Shown in pieces: positions 1 through 9,173 of a stretch of DNA of 64,000 bases (position 1 is the first letter of the stretch; every line of letters begins with the position of its first letter). A model generated the notes under the pieces. It searched no databases and was not told where the DNA came from. It saw nothing but the letters and a program-made list of their open reading frames with translations. The stretch spans positions 558,001 through 622,000 of the forward strand of contig NZ_CP042453.1 in assembly GCF_007993735.1 (NCBI RefSeq), in the 5' to 3' direction. The DNA is from Arenimonas daejeonensis. Its GTDB lineage: Bacteria; Pseudomonadota; Gammaproteobacteria; Xanthomonadales; Xanthomonadaceae. Made by a program: the position numbers and the translations under genes.

Positions 1-279
1 GTCGGCGACGTCGGTCGGCGTCAGGCGATGGTGGCGGATCGACTCGATGTCGAAGTCGCGGCCCGGCTGCACCAGGCGTTCGAAACGTTCGCTCAGCCGC
101 ACACGGCCACCGCGCACCGGCACCGCGGCCAGGCTCAGCACCGCGTCGCTGCCGGTGTCCAGGCCAGTGGTCTCCAGGTCCAGCGACACCCATTCGCGCG
201 CGGGTGGCGCGGCGAACAAACCGCCCCAGTCGCCGTCACCATGGCGCCTCGCCAGCCACCAGCGCCGCAGCGGATGCAT
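1..279 (-). CDS. 3'-5' exonuclease, DnaQ/DEDD family (partial, runs off window)
   Basis: The N-terminal 93 residues are visible; the gene continues beyond base 1. Residues 31-39 read VSLDLETTG, the ExoI motif of DEDD exonucleases, whose D and E bind the catalytic metals; H-R-L-T-P follows near residue 85. The family trims 3' ends of DNA, and members of this short type resemble the DNA polymerase III epsilon proofreading domain. The ATG at 279 lies one base after the stop of the CBS/DUF294 gene, so the two are almost certainly co-transcribed. The same pairing occurs next to acetate-uptake genes in pseudomonads (family knowledge). The exact substrate is unknown. Confidence 0.85.
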   Translation of the reverse strand, partial: MHPLRRWWLARRHGDGDWGGLFAAPPAREWVSLDLETTGLDTGSDAVLSLAAVPVRGGRVRLSERFERLVQPGRDFDIESIRHHRLTPTDVAD

Positions 280-280
280 C

Positions 281-2100
281 TCAGGCCCCCAGGTGGAACT
301 CGGACTGCACGTGTTCCTTGAAGCCGTTGACCACGCGCAGCGCGTCGCGCAGCAGTTCGCGGTCGAGCCGGCGCAGCGCGGCCACGTCCACGCCGTTGCC
401 GGGCACGCAGCCGGCGTCCAGGTCGGCCAACTGCTGGCCCAGGCGCAGGCGCATCAGCACCGCCAGCGCCTGCGGCACGTCGCGGCCGAGCTCGGCGTCC
501 ATCGCACCGGCCGCCACCAGTGACGCGCAGCGGTCGAAGCTGTTGCGGTGGGCGATGCCGTGTTTCAGCGCCAGCGTGCGCAGCCCGTGCACCAGCGGGA
601 ACACGCCGCCGCGCTTGAGGTCGGCGCGGCCCTCGGCCTCGCGCACCTGGCCGCGCCAGGTCAGCGGGTTGCCCTTGCTCAGCGTGGCGTCCGCCAGGTA
701 ACGCAGCAGGATGGCGTCCTTGCCCAGCGCGCGCAGCGACGGCAGCAGGCTTTCGTACAAGGCGGTGTTGCCGGCCACCGGGCGTGCGTCCAGCACGATC
801 GCCAGGTCCAGCGACGTCTGCCCGTCGGCCACCCGCGACCACTGGGCGAAACGTTCGCGCCAGGCCGTCTGGTCCAGGCGCCAGTGCGGGTTGTTGACCA
901 TCACCTGGCCGGGGCAGGGCGGATAGCCGATGCGCGCCAGCGCTTCGGAAAAGCGCTGCATCGCCGCCGGCAGGCCTGGCCAGTCGAAGCCGTCGGCCAG
1001 GATCAGGGCGTTGTCCTGGTCGGTCTTCAGTATCTGTTCGCGCCGGCCTTCGCTGCCCAGCAGCAGCAGGCAGAGGCGGTCGCGGAATTCCTCCGGCACC
1101 ACCTGTTCGAACACGCGCGCCATCACCCGGCTGTTGAGCGCGCTCACCAGTTCCATCAGGTAACTCATCTTCGCGCCCTGGGCGTGCAGCTGGCGCACCA
1201 GGTCGGTCATGCCGCGGGCGGCGTCGGCGATGTCCTCCAGCGTCTGCGCGCGCGCCAGGCGCAGGCTGATCAGGTGCGAACTGCTGGCGTAGTGCGCCAG
1301 CACCTCGGCCATGCCCAGGTGCCGATGGCGCCGCCGTCGTGCATCACCACCACGCGCTCGATGTGGTGTTCGGTCATGGTGACCAGGGCCTGGAACAGCA
1401 CTTCGTCGCCGCGCACGGCGCGCAGCGGTCGGCTGGCCAGCAGGCCTACCGGCGCCTGGCCGTCCAGGCCGCGCGCGGTCAGCGCGTCCAGCAGATCGGT
1501 GCGGGTGACGATGCCGGGGCCCGCGGCATCGCCGGCCACCAGCAGGCAGTCGACGCGGTGTTCGCGCAGCTGCGCGGCGGCATCGGCGATGGTCGTGTTG
1601 GGCGCGACTTCGCGCACCGGCGCCAGCTGGGCGTCGCGCACGCGGGTCAGCATCATGCGGCCCAGTTCGCCGGGCTGCTGCTGGTCGGCCAGCAGGCGGC
1701 GTTTCACCGAGAGGGCTTCGTGGAAATAGGCGGCGAACTGCGGATTGTCGGCCAGCAGGCTTTCGAACACGGGTGCCGGAACCAGGAAACACAGCGTGTC
1801 TTCCAACGCGGTGTATCGGTGGCGCGCGCGTCCGGCGATCACCGCGAAAGCGCCGAACAGGTCGCCCGGCCCGTAGTCGGCGAAACGCGCGTCCTCGCCC
1901 TGCCTGCGCGGATCGCTGGCCTGCACGCTGCCCTTGAGCACCACGTAAACCTGCGCCGACGCAGCGCCTGCTTCGATCAGGCGCGTGCCGGCGGGATGGA
2001 AGCCCAGGTCCACGGCCGCGGACAGGCGCGCCTTCTGGCCTGCGTCGAGCAGGTCGAAGGGTGGCGAATCCAGGTCCAGCCCGGGCACCGTGGCGGTCAT
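281..2100 (-). CDS. Cyclic-nucleotide/CBS-domain nucleotidyltransferase-like signalling protein (DUF294), frameshifted
   Basis: Repaired length is about 606 aa. Order of domains: cNMP-binding fold (about residues 15-130), two CBS motifs (about 155-270), then the DUF294 nucleotidyltransferase core with LLLLGSEGRREQ and DQDNALI, and a DUF294 C-terminal helical domain. The DUF294 core resembles the GlnD nucleotidyltransferase domain, and the whole is a predicted ligand-responsive signalling enzyme. One base is missing near 1318-1321, at a CCAGG site; restoring it joins H-D-G-G-A-I-G-T to L-G-M-A-E-V-L-A. It begins 32 bases after the desaturase and is followed at once by the exonuclease, so a four-gene operon SRPBCC-desaturase-CBS-exonuclease is likely. 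The specific reaction is unproven. Confidence 0.85.
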
Positions 2101-2132
2101 GGCCGCCAGCCTGCCACGGCACGGCGGTGGCG

Positions 2133-3026
2133 TCAGTACGACCTTGGTGGGACGAGTGCGTCCGGCGCCGCCGTGGCTTCGGCCGGATCGGCTTCGACGC
2201 GTTGCGCATGCGCGCGTTCCGGCGGCCCGAACAGCTGTGCCAGCCGCGAGCGCCAGGGCTGCGGCCGCGCCGCGTCGCGGAACATGTCGCGCCATTCGTG
2301 GAAGGTCAGCACCAGCGGATTGTACGAAGGCACCGGCTTGACGATGCCGTAGTCGCAGGGCACCGCCGGGTCTTCCTCGACGAAGCTGCCGAACAGCTTG
2401 TCCCAGACGATCAGCACGCCGGCGTAGTTGCGGTCGATGTACTTCGGGTTGCGCGCGTGGTGCACACGGTGGTGCGAAGGCGTGTTGAACACCTTCTCCA
2501 GCCAGCCCAGTTTCCCGACCGCTTCGGTGTGCACGAAGAACTGGAAGCCCAGATTGATCGCCACCACCGCGACGATGTGCGGTGGCGAAAATCCGATCCA
2601 GGCCAGCGGCAGCCAGAAGACCCACATGCCCGACACCGGGTAGGTCAGGCTCTGCCGGAACGCGGTGGAGAAGTTCAGCCGCGGCGAGGAATGGTGGGTG
2701 ACGTGCGAGGCCCACATCCAGCGGATGCGGTGGTGCGCCCGATGGAAGAAGTAGTAGAAGAAGTCCTGCGCGACGAACAGCAGCAGGATCGTCCACCACG
2801 CCGTCGGCAGTTCGAACAGGCGGTACTGGTATATCCACCAGTAAATGCCGATCACCGCGGCCCAGGCCAGCGCGTCGGCGCCCTGGTGCATCAGCGCCAG
2901 CGCGGCGTTGCTCAGCGTGTCGCGCAGGCTGTAGGCGTCGCGGCCGCGGCGCCGGAAATACCAGGCCTCCCAGGCGACGAAGCCCAGGAACACCGGGGCC
3001 ATCGCCAGCAGGATCCACTCGCCCAT
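2133..3026 (-). CDS. Sterol desaturase / fatty acid hydroxylase superfamily membrane protein
   Basis: 297 aa integral membrane protein with the histidine clusters of di-iron membrane hydroxylases: HRAHH, HVTHH and HHRVHHARN, spread over four or five hydrophobic segments. Such enzymes oxidise lipids at a carbon position using O2; the substrate cannot be read from the sequence. The start chosen is the ATG at 3026 (M-G-E-W-I-L-L), which overlaps the upstream SRPBCC stop as TGATG. That points to translational coupling. The longer in-frame extension into the SRPBCC gene is low-complexity arginine-rich sequence and is rejected. Confidence 0.88.
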   Translation of the reverse strand: MGEWILLAMAPVFLGFVAWEAWYFRRRGRDAYSLRDTLSNAALALMHQGADALAWAAVIGIYWWIYQYRLFELPTAWWTILLLFVAQDFFYYFFHRAHHRIRWMWASHVTHHSSPRLNFSTAFRQSLTYPVSGMWVFWLPLAWIGFSPPHIVAVVAINLGFQFFVHTEAVGKLGWLEKVFNTPSHHRVHHARNPKYIDRNYAGVLIVWDKLFGSFVEEDPAVPCDYGIVKPVPSYNPLVLTFHEWRDMFRDAARPQPWRSRLAQLFGPPERAHAQRVEADPAEATAAPDALVPPRSY

Positions 3027-3517
3027 CAGGCGCGGCCGGCGGGTTCGGCGTCGGGCGCGACCAGGGCACGCGCCATGTTCTTCAGGCAGCGGTGCATCGC
3101 CCGGGCCATGAACAGCTTCAGCAGCAGCGCCGCCACCGGCCACAGCCACGCGCGCGCCAGCGTGAACTCGTAGTCCCAGCGCACGCGCGAACCGAACTCG
3201 TGGCCGGTGAAGGTCCAGTTGGCCTCGCCCTTGTCCACCAGCCAGGCGAACGGCGGGCGGAAGCCGCTGAGCGTGTAGGCGTGGCGCACCGGCGGGTCGT
3301 GCGCGGTGATGCGTTCGCTGAGCACGGTGCCGTCGGCGTTGTGCACGCGGCGTTGGCTACCGACGGCGAGCTGCGAATGCAGGCGGATGCCGCGCACGGC
3401 CGGGATCGGCCCGAAACCGGTGAAAAACCCGGGGAAACGGTCGGGGTCGGTGGCCATCGCAAACGCCACTTCGGGGGTGCAGGGCAGGCTGCGTTCGGCG
3501 GAACAGGTGACGGACAT
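3026..3517 (-). CDS. SRPBCC-family (polyketide cyclase/START-like) protein
   Basis: 163 aa. The pattern V-T-C-S-A-E-R-S-L-P-C-T-P-E-V-A-F near the start, followed by W-T-F-T-G and R-V-R-W-D-Y-E-F, fits the SRPBCC helix-grip fold that binds hydrophobic ligands. A hydrophobic stretch near residue 125 (WLWPVAALLLKLFMARAM) may be a membrane-facing helix. It is first in the minus-strand operon and its stop overlaps the desaturase start. A role in presenting or sensing a lipid for the desaturase is inference only. The start at 3517 is preferred because upstream in-frame codons run into the divergent promoter region. Confidence 0.8.
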   Translation of the reverse strand: MSVTCSAERSLPCTPEVAFAMATDPDRFPGFFTGFGPIPAVRGIRLHSQLAVGSQRRVHNADGTVLSERITAHDPPVRHAYTLSGFRPPFAWLVDKGEANWTFTGHEFGSRVRWDYEFTLARAWLWPVAALLLKLFMARAMHRCLKNMARALVAPDAEPAGRA

Positions 3518-3612
3518 GCGCCGATTTTGGCCGCCGGGCGCGCGGCTGTCCACGCCGCAACGACCCTACGCGGGCGCATGTGCCGCAGGCGCGCACGCCT
3601 GTGCACACCCAC

Positions 3613-3618
3613 TACACT
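3613..3618 (+). promoter_or_regulatory. Possible -10 box (TACACT) just ahead of the transglycosylase start
   Basis: TACACT lies seven bases before the ATG at 3625, so transcription from it would start on or next to the start codon. No Shine-Dalgarno sequence is visible between them. This suggests a leaderless mRNA, but no convincing -35 element is seen. Confidence 0.3.
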
Positions 3619-3624
3619 CGCGCC

Positions 3625-4368
3625 ATGACCCTGTTCGCCGTCCTGCTGGCCCTGTCCCAGGCCGCGCCGCCACCGGCGGAGACCCGCACGGTCTACCGCT
3701 GCACCCGCGACGGCACGGTCAGCCTGGCCACGGCGCCCGAACCCGGCTCGCGCTGCCAGGCCATCACCTACGACGCCAATGCCGCCAGGCTGCCCGACCT
3801 GTGGGGCGTGCCGGGCGCGCAGCGCGGCGTGCTGTACCAGCGCCAGCAGGACGGCCGCACCGTCTACAGCACCCGCGAACTGCCCGGCTCCACCCGCGTG
3901 CTGGCCTTCGCCGTGCCGGCGCCGCCAGGTTCGCCCGCACATGCCGGCCTGGCCGACCCCGGCCCGCCGCGCACAGACGTCTACCGCGATCAGTTCCGCG
4001 CCGCCGCCCGGCTGACCGGCGTGGACGAAGCCTGGCTGCGTGCGATCGCGCACGTGGAAAGCGGCTACGACCCGCAAGCGGTCTCGCCCAAGGGCGCCCA
4101 GGGCCTGATGCAGCTGATGCCCGACACCGCGGCCGCCTACGAGGTCACCGACCCCTTCGACCCGAACCAGTCCATCCAGGCCGGCGCGCGCCACCTGGGC
4201 GACCTGATGCGGCGGTATCCCAAGGACCTGCGCAAGGTCGCGGCGGCCTACAACGCCGGCGCGGAGGCCGTGGACCGGCACGGAGGCGTGCCGCCGTATG
4301 CCGAGACCCTGGACTACGTCGAGAAGGTGATGAGGCTGCACGGTGAATATCGCCGCGTGACCCGCTGA
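3625..4368 (+). CDS. Lytic transglycosylase with SLT domain
   Basis: 247 aa, exported. A short signal-like N-terminus (MTLFAVLLALSQAA) is followed by a DUF4124-like segment beginning TVYRCTRDGTVSL, then the SLT catalytic domain (about residues 115-240). The catalytic glutamate is E145 in IAHVESGYDP; the family motifs GAQGLMQLMP and VAAAYNAGA follow. Such enzymes cleave the MurNAc-GlcNAc bond of peptidoglycan to leave 1,6-anhydroMurNAc. It is a single gene divergent from the SRPBCC operon. The start is the ATG that begins the hydrophobic segment. Confidence 0.9.
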   Translation: MTLFAVLLALSQAAPPPAETRTVYRCTRDGTVSLATAPEPGSRCQAITYDANAARLPDLWGVPGAQRGVLYQRQQDGRTVYSTRELPGSTRVLAFAVPAPPGSPAHAGLADPGPPRTDVYRDQFRAAARLTGVDEAWLRAIAHVESGYDPQAVSPKGAQGLMQLMPDTAAAYEVTDPFDPNQSIQAGARHLGDLMRRYPKDLRKVAAAYNAGAEAVDRHGGVPPYAETLDYVEKVMRLHGEYRRVTR

Positions 4369-4492
4369 CCGGTTCCGTCGCCGCCTCACGGTGTTCCGCG
4401 CGGTCCTGCGCGCCTTCCGTCGCATGGCTGGCATGGGCCTGCGGGCAACCGCTAGCCTGTGCGCTCCTGTGACCATGCGCTCCGGAGTTGCC

Positions 4493-5445
4493 ATGACCCG
4501 AGTCCTGCACCACGCCGCCGCCTGCCTGCTGGCCTGGTCCACCGTCGCCGCAGGCGCCGACCCGGTGCCCGCGGAATTCGTGCACGACCAGATCTGGCTG
4601 ACGCCGAAGGTCGATGGCCGCGAGCTGCGCTTCTTCACCGACACGGGGGTGGCTGGAATGCGATCGCAAGACAGACGGCGATGGATCTCGGGCTGGCCTT
4701 CGAATCGATGGACGTGGACGGCAAGTCGGCGGCACTGGTGCATTACCCGTCGTTCGATCCCTGCCGCGCGCTGCCCGCGGCACCGAACCACTTCATGCAG
4801 GGCCGGCTGATGGTGGCTGGCGAGGGCCCGTTGCTGCACGGCGGCGACGGTTTCCTGGGCGGCCGCTGGTTCGCCGACGGCATCTGGGACTTCGACTATC
4901 CGCGCCAGCGGCTGACGAAGCTCGAACGCCACACGCCCGCGAAAGACGCCACCGCCGTGCCGCTCGGCTTCCAGGTGAACGACGCCGGCGAACGAACGAC
5001 GCATTTCCCGTCCGTCGCCGTGGAAGTGGACGGCGAAGTGCTGGACATGCTGTTCGACACCGGTGCCACGGCCACGCTGACCGACACCTCCGGTCCCGCC
5101 TTCGGCCTGCCGGCCGGCACGCATATCGGCACCTCCTTCATCGAGAACGCGAAGTTCGAGCGCTGGGTGCAGCGCCATCCCGACTGGCGCGTACTGGCGC
5201 AGGCCGACGCCAAGGGCGACCAGCAGCGGCGCATGATCGAAGTGCCTGAAATCGTGATCGCCGGGCACCGCGTGGGACCGGTGTGGTTCGCCGAACAGCC
5301 GCCGGGCGCGTTCCAGAAATACATGGCGCAGTGGATGGACCGGCCAACCTGGGGTGCGATCGGCGGCTCGGGGCTGAAGTACTTCCGCGTAGTGGTGGAC
5401 TATCCTGGCGCCAAGGCGTACTTCGAGCCGGCCCCAACACGCTGA
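4493..5445 (+). CDS. Secreted clan-AA aspartyl protease-like protein, two-lobed, frameshifted
   Basis: About 317 aa after repair. Signal peptide (MTRVLHHAAACLLAWSTVAA), then a first lobe with FFTDTGG and a second with MLFDTGATATLTD near residue 190. D-T-G is the catalytic motif of retropepsin/pepsin-like enzymes; two copies in one chain would give a self-contained pair of catalytic aspartates. A G is missing from the G run at 4645-4649; adding it gives D-T-G-G-G-W-N-A. The ATG at 4475 is an alternative start. It stands alone between the transglycosylase and the kinase, and its substrate is unknown. Confidence 0.7.
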
Positions 5446-5456
5446 CCGGTCGTCCC

Positions 5457-5478
5457 GGCTACGACTTTGGTCGTAGCC
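5457..5478. repeat. 9-bp palindrome, intergenic
   Basis: GGCTACGAC and GTCGTAGCC face each other across a TTTG loop, twelve bases after the protease stop. There is no T tract, so it is at best a weak terminator or a dispersed palindromic repeat. Confidence 0.5.
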
Positions 5479-5538
5479 GCGCACGGCGCGGCCCCGGCGC
5501 TACACTCGGCCTTCCCAGGATTCGCGGCAGGAGGGCCC

Positions 5539-8500
5539 GTGATTCCAGGCTGGATCCTGCTGCTGGTGTCGGTCGGTTACGTCGGGCTGCTGTTCGGCGT
5601 GGCCTGGATCGGCGACCGCAAGCCGCTGTACCCGGGCCGCGACTGGCTGCGGCCGCTGGTGTATTCGCTGGCGCTGGCGGTGTACTGCTCGTCCTGGACT
5701 TTCTACGGCGCGGTCGGCACGGCGGCGAAGTCGGGCCTGGGTTTCCTGCCGATCTACCTCGGGCCGATCCTGCTGTTCGTGTTCGGCTGGCGCATCCTCG
5801 AACGCCTGGTGCTGGTGGCGCGCGAACAGAGCACGGTCTCGATCGCCGACTTCCTGGCCGCCCGCTACGGCCGCGCCCAGAGCATCGCCGCCACGGTGAC
5901 GCTGATCGCGGTGATCGCCGCCATCCCCTACATCGCGCTGCAGTTCAAGGCGGTGGCGATGAGCATCGACGTGCTGTCGGGCACGCCTTCGGGCAACGGC
6001 GCCGTGCTGGCCGATCCGGCGCTGTACGTGGCGCTGCTGCTGGCGCTGTTTGCGATCCTGTTCGGCACCCGCGAGATCGACGCCACCGAACACCACCACG
6101 GCATGATCCTGGCGGTGGCGCTGGAATCGCTGGTGAAGCTGGTGGCCTTCGTCGCCGTGGGCGTGTTCGCGCTGGGCCACCTGCCGGGCAGCGAGGACCT
6201 GCTGCAACGTTTCCAGAGCGCGGCGCGGGATTTCGTCGCGCCGGGCATCCCGCAGGGGTTCGTGGCGCAGTCGCTGCTGGCCTTTGCCGCCATCGTCTGC
6301 CTGCCGCGGCAGTTCCATGTCGCCGTGGTCGAATGCGGCGATGTCGCCGACGTGCGGCGGGCGCGCTGGCTGTTCAGCGGTTACCTGGCGGTGATCTGCC
6401 TGTTCGTGCTGCCGATCACCGCCGCCGGGCAGTTCGTGCTGGCCGGCAGCGGCGCGGCACCCGACACCTATGTGCTGGCGCTGCCGATGGCGATGGACAA
6501 CACCGCATTGGCGCTGGCGGTGTACGTGGGCGGATTCTCGGCCGCCACCGGCATGGTGATCGTGGCCTCGGTGGCGCTGGCGACGATGGTCAGCAACGAC
6601 CTGGTGATGCCGCTGCTGTGGCGCGACAGCCTGACCGACGCCGACCAGCGCCAGCACCTGGGCCGGCGCGTGCTGTGGGTGCGGCGCGTGGCCATCATCG
6701 GTATCGCACTGCTGGCCTATGCGTATTACCGCGGCGCCGGCGCCAGCGGCAGCCTGGCGGCGTTCGGCCTGCTGGCGTTCGCGGCGGTCGGCCAGTTCGC
6801 CCCCGCCCTGATCGGCGGCCTGTACTGGCGCGGCGCCAGCCGACGCGGCGTGCTGGCGGGCCTGGTGGCGGGCTTCGCGCTGTGGATCTACACGCTGCTG
6901 CTGCCCACGTTGACCCGGGCGGGCTGGTTCGACACCGGCTGGCTGGTGGTCGGCCCGCTCGGCATCGAATGGCTGCGACCGGAAAGCCTGTTCCGCCTGC
7001 GCGGCTGGGACCCGATCACGCATGGCACGTTCTGGTCGCTGCTGATGAACGTGCTGGCGCTGCTGGTGGTGTCGGCGCGTTTCCGGCCCAGCCTGGAAGA
7101 ACGCATCCGCGCCACGCCTTTCCTGGACCCGTACGCGCAGCGGCCGCTGGCCTCGCCGGGCGGCTGGCAGGGCAGCCTGACCGCAGGCGACCTGCAGGCG
7201 CTGGCTTCGCGCATCCTGGGCGAACGCGCCGCGCAGCGCGCCTTCGCCGAACATGCCGCCGGCCTGGGCCGCGAGCTGGCGCCGGGCGCGCCGGCCGACC
7301 GCGTGCTGATCCAGTTCACCGAGCGCCTGCTCGCCGGCGCCATCGGCGCCGCCTCGGCGCGCCTGACGCTGACCACCGCGCTGCGCGGTTCGGGCATGGA
7401 GCTGGGCGAAGTGATGTCGCTGCTGGACGAAGCCAGCCACGAGCTGCGCTTCAACCGCGAGATCCTCTCGGCCACGCTGGAAAACCTGTCGCAGGCGGTC
7501 AGCGTGGTGGACCGCGACCTGCGCCTGGTGGCCTGGAACCGGCGTTACCAGCAGCTGTTCGAGTACCCGGACGGCATGCTGTACGTCGGCCGGCCGGTGG
7601 CCGACCTGATCCGCTACAACGCCGAACGTGGCGAGATGGGCCCGGGCGATGTCGAACGGCAGGTTGGCAAGCGCGTCAGCTACCTGCGCCAGGGGTCGCC
7701 GCACGTGTTCGAACGTGTGCGCGCCAACGGCCAGGTGATCGAGATGCGCGGGCAGCCGCTGCCGGGCGGCGGTTATGTCACCACCTACAGCGACGTGACC
7801 GATTACAAATCGGTGGAACAGGCGCTGCGCGAGTCGAACGAAACCCTGGAACAACGCGTCGAACTGCGCACCCGCGAGGCCGAGGACGCCAACCTGTCCA
7901 AGACCCGCTTCCTGGCCGCGATCAGCCATGACGTGCTGCAGCCGATCAATGCCGCGCGCCTGTTCACTTCGGCCCTGCGCGACAGCGAGGAAAGCGCCGA
8001 ACAGCACCGGCTGGCCGAACGCGTGGACGCCTCGCTGCGCGACGCCGAGGAACTGCTGGACGGGCTGCTGGACATCTCGCGCCTGGACGCGGGCTCGCTG
8101 AAGCCCGAGCTGACGGTGTTCCGGCTGGACGAACTGCTGGCCAGCGTCGCCGCCCAGTACGCACCGCTGGCAGCGACGCGCGGGCTGAAGTTCCGCGTGC
8201 ACGCCAGCAGACTTTCGGTGCACAGCGACCGGCGCCTGCTGCGGCGCGCGCTGCAGAATTTCGTGGCCAATGCGCTGCGCTACACCAAGGAAGGCCGGGT
8301 GATCATCGGTGCGCGGCGGCGCGGCGGCGGGGTCGAGGTCGAAGTCTGGGACAGCGGCCCGGGCATCCCGCCGCATCACCTGGCGCAGATCTTCGAAGAG
8401 TTCCGCCGCTTCGACCAGCCCTCGCCCTGGGGCGAACGCGGCCTGGGCCTGGGCCTGAGCATCTGCCAGCGCGTGTCGCGCATGCTCGACCACCCGATCG

Positions 8501-8991
8501 GCGTGCGCTCCTGGCCGGGGCGCGGCAGCGTGTTCAGCATGCGGGTGCCGATCGCCGACACGGTGGCGCCGTCGAAACCGCCGCGCGCGCCGGCGGCGCA
8601 CCGCGACCTGGCCGGCCTGCGCGTGCTGTGCCTGGACAACGACCGCGAGATCCTGGACGGCATGGAAGCGCTGCTGACCCGCTGGGGCGTGGACGTGCGC
8701 GTGGCCGAAACCGTGGCCGAAGCACTGGCCCTGGCACAGGCGGAAACCCCCGACGTGCTGGTGGCCGACTACCACCTGCACGACGAGCTCGACGGCCTGG
8801 GTGCGCTGCAGGCCCTGCGCGCCGTCTGCGGGCCGCGCATTCCCGCCGTGCTGGTGACCGCCGATGGCAGCGATGCGCTCAAGCGTGCGGCTCGCGATCT
8901 CGGCATCCCCGTGCTTACCAAGCCGGTGAAGCCGGCGAGCCTGCGGGCGTTCCTGGCGGCGCAGCAGCGGCGGGTCGTCGTGGGCGGATAG
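5539..8991 (+). CDS. crbS: SSS-transporter-fused hybrid sensor histidine kinase (CrbS/MxtR type)
   Basis: 1150 aa from a GTG preceded by GGCAGGAGG. Residues about 1-470 form a sodium:solute symporter-like domain with many membrane helices. A linker and PAS region (about 610-770) follow, then a HisKA domain with phospho-acceptor H797 in ISHDVLQPINAARL, an HATPase domain (NALRYT, DSGPGIP, GLGLGLSI) and a C-terminal receiver with D1077 in VLVADYHLHD. This is the architecture of CbrA and of CrbS/MxtR kinases, which govern acetate use. The CrbS assignment rests on the LuxR regulator and acs just downstream. CbrA-type carbon/nitrogen control is the alternative. Confidence 0.85.
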   Translation: MIPGWILLLVSVGYVGLLFGVAWIGDRKPLYPGRDWLRPLVYSLALAVYCSSWTFYGAVGTAAKSGLGFLPIYLGPILLFVFGWRILERLVLVAREQSTVSIADFLAARYGRAQSIAATVTLIAVIAAIPYIALQFKAVAMSIDVLSGTPSGNGAVLADPALYVALLLALFAILFGTREIDATEHHHGMILAVALESLVKLVAFVAVGVFALGHLPGSEDLLQRFQSAARDFVAPGIPQGFVAQSLLAFAAIVCLPRQFHVAVVECGDVADVRRARWLFSGYLAVICLFVLPITAAGQFVLAGSGAAPDTYVLALPMAMDNTALALAVYVGGFSAATGMVIVASVALATMVSNDLVMPLLWRDSLTDADQRQHLGRRVLWVRRVAIIGIALLAYAYYRGAGASGSLAAFGLLAFAAVGQFAPALIGGLYWRGASRRGVLAGLVAGFALWIYTLLLPTLTRAGWFDTGWLVVGPLGIEWLRPESLFRLRGWDPITHGTFWSLLMNVLALLVVSARFRPSLEERIRATPFLDPYAQRPLASPGGWQGSLTAGDLQALASRILGERAAQRAFAEHAAGLGRELAPGAPADRVLIQFTERLLAGAIGAASARLTLTTALRGSGMELGEVMSLLDEASHELRFNREILSATLENLSQAVSVVDRDLRLVAWNRRYQQLFEYPDGMLYVGRPVADLIRYNAERGEMGPGDVERQVGKRVSYLRQGSPHVFERVRANGQVIEMRGQPLPGGGYVTTYSDVTDYKSVEQALRESNETLEQRVELRTREAEDANLSKTRFLAAISHDVLQPINAARLFTSALRDSEESAEQHRLAERVDASLRDAEELLDGLLDISRLDAGSLKPELTVFRLDELLASVAAQYAPLAATRGLKFRVHASRLSVHSDRRLLRRALQNFVANALRYTKEGRVIIGARRRGGGVEVEVWDSGPGIPPHHLAQIFEEFRRFDQPSPWGERGLGLGLSICQRVSRMLDHPIGVRSWPGRGSVFSMRVPIADTVAPSKPPRAPAAHRDLAGLRVLCLDNDREILDGMEALLTRWGVDVRVAETVAEALALAQAETPDVLVADYHLHDELDGLGALQALRAVCGPRIPAVLVTADGSDALKRAARDLGIPVLTKPVKPASLRAFLAAQQRRVVVGG

Positions 8992-9001
8992 CGGTTGCCG
9001 A

Positions 9002-9039
9002 GCCTGAACAAGCCGATCCAGCCTGAACAAGCCGATCCA
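9002..9039 (+). repeat. Tandem 19-bp duplication of REP half-site
   Basis: The 19 bases at 9002-9020 (GCCTGAACAAGCCGATCCA) recur exactly at 9021-9039. Only the second copy continues into the 42-bp inverted end, so the first looks like a partial duplication. Confidence 0.85.
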
Positions 9040-9064
9040 GGTTCATTTTCTTTCTGGCTGAGAC
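9023..9064 (+). repeat. Left inverted end of RAYT unit (REP-like)
   Basis: 42 bases beginning CTGAACAAGCCGATCC and ending TGGCTGAGAC. The reverse complement of 9849-9890 matches it at 41 of 42 positions, bracketing the transposase gene. Confidence 0.9.
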
Positions 9065-9173
9065 AGTAGGCACTTTGGCCGAGCGCGGATTTCTGACACA
9101 CACCGGGGGCCTGTCCGACAGCCCAAGCCACAGTGGCGCACTACCTTCAGCAAACTTCACCGCCACGCAGTCC

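Larger units (their letters stand above)
8992..9173. other. Intergenic region between kinase gene and RAYT, carrying REP-like repeats
   Basis: It holds a tandem 19-bp duplication, the left 42-bp inverted end of the transposase unit, and about 110 bases with no recognisable feature ahead of the transposase start. Confidence 0.6.

Noticed and set aside
5457-5478. Palindrome as part of a CRISPR array
   Set aside because: It is a single copy with no spacer-repeat periodicity; no CRISPR-like array was found anywhere.
5500-9030. 1176-codon open frame antisense to the sensor kinase
   Set aside because: It has low-complexity Q/H/R-rich translation with no domain, as expected from the complement of a high-GC gene; the sense strand has clear SSS, PAS, HisKA, HATPase and receiver motifs.
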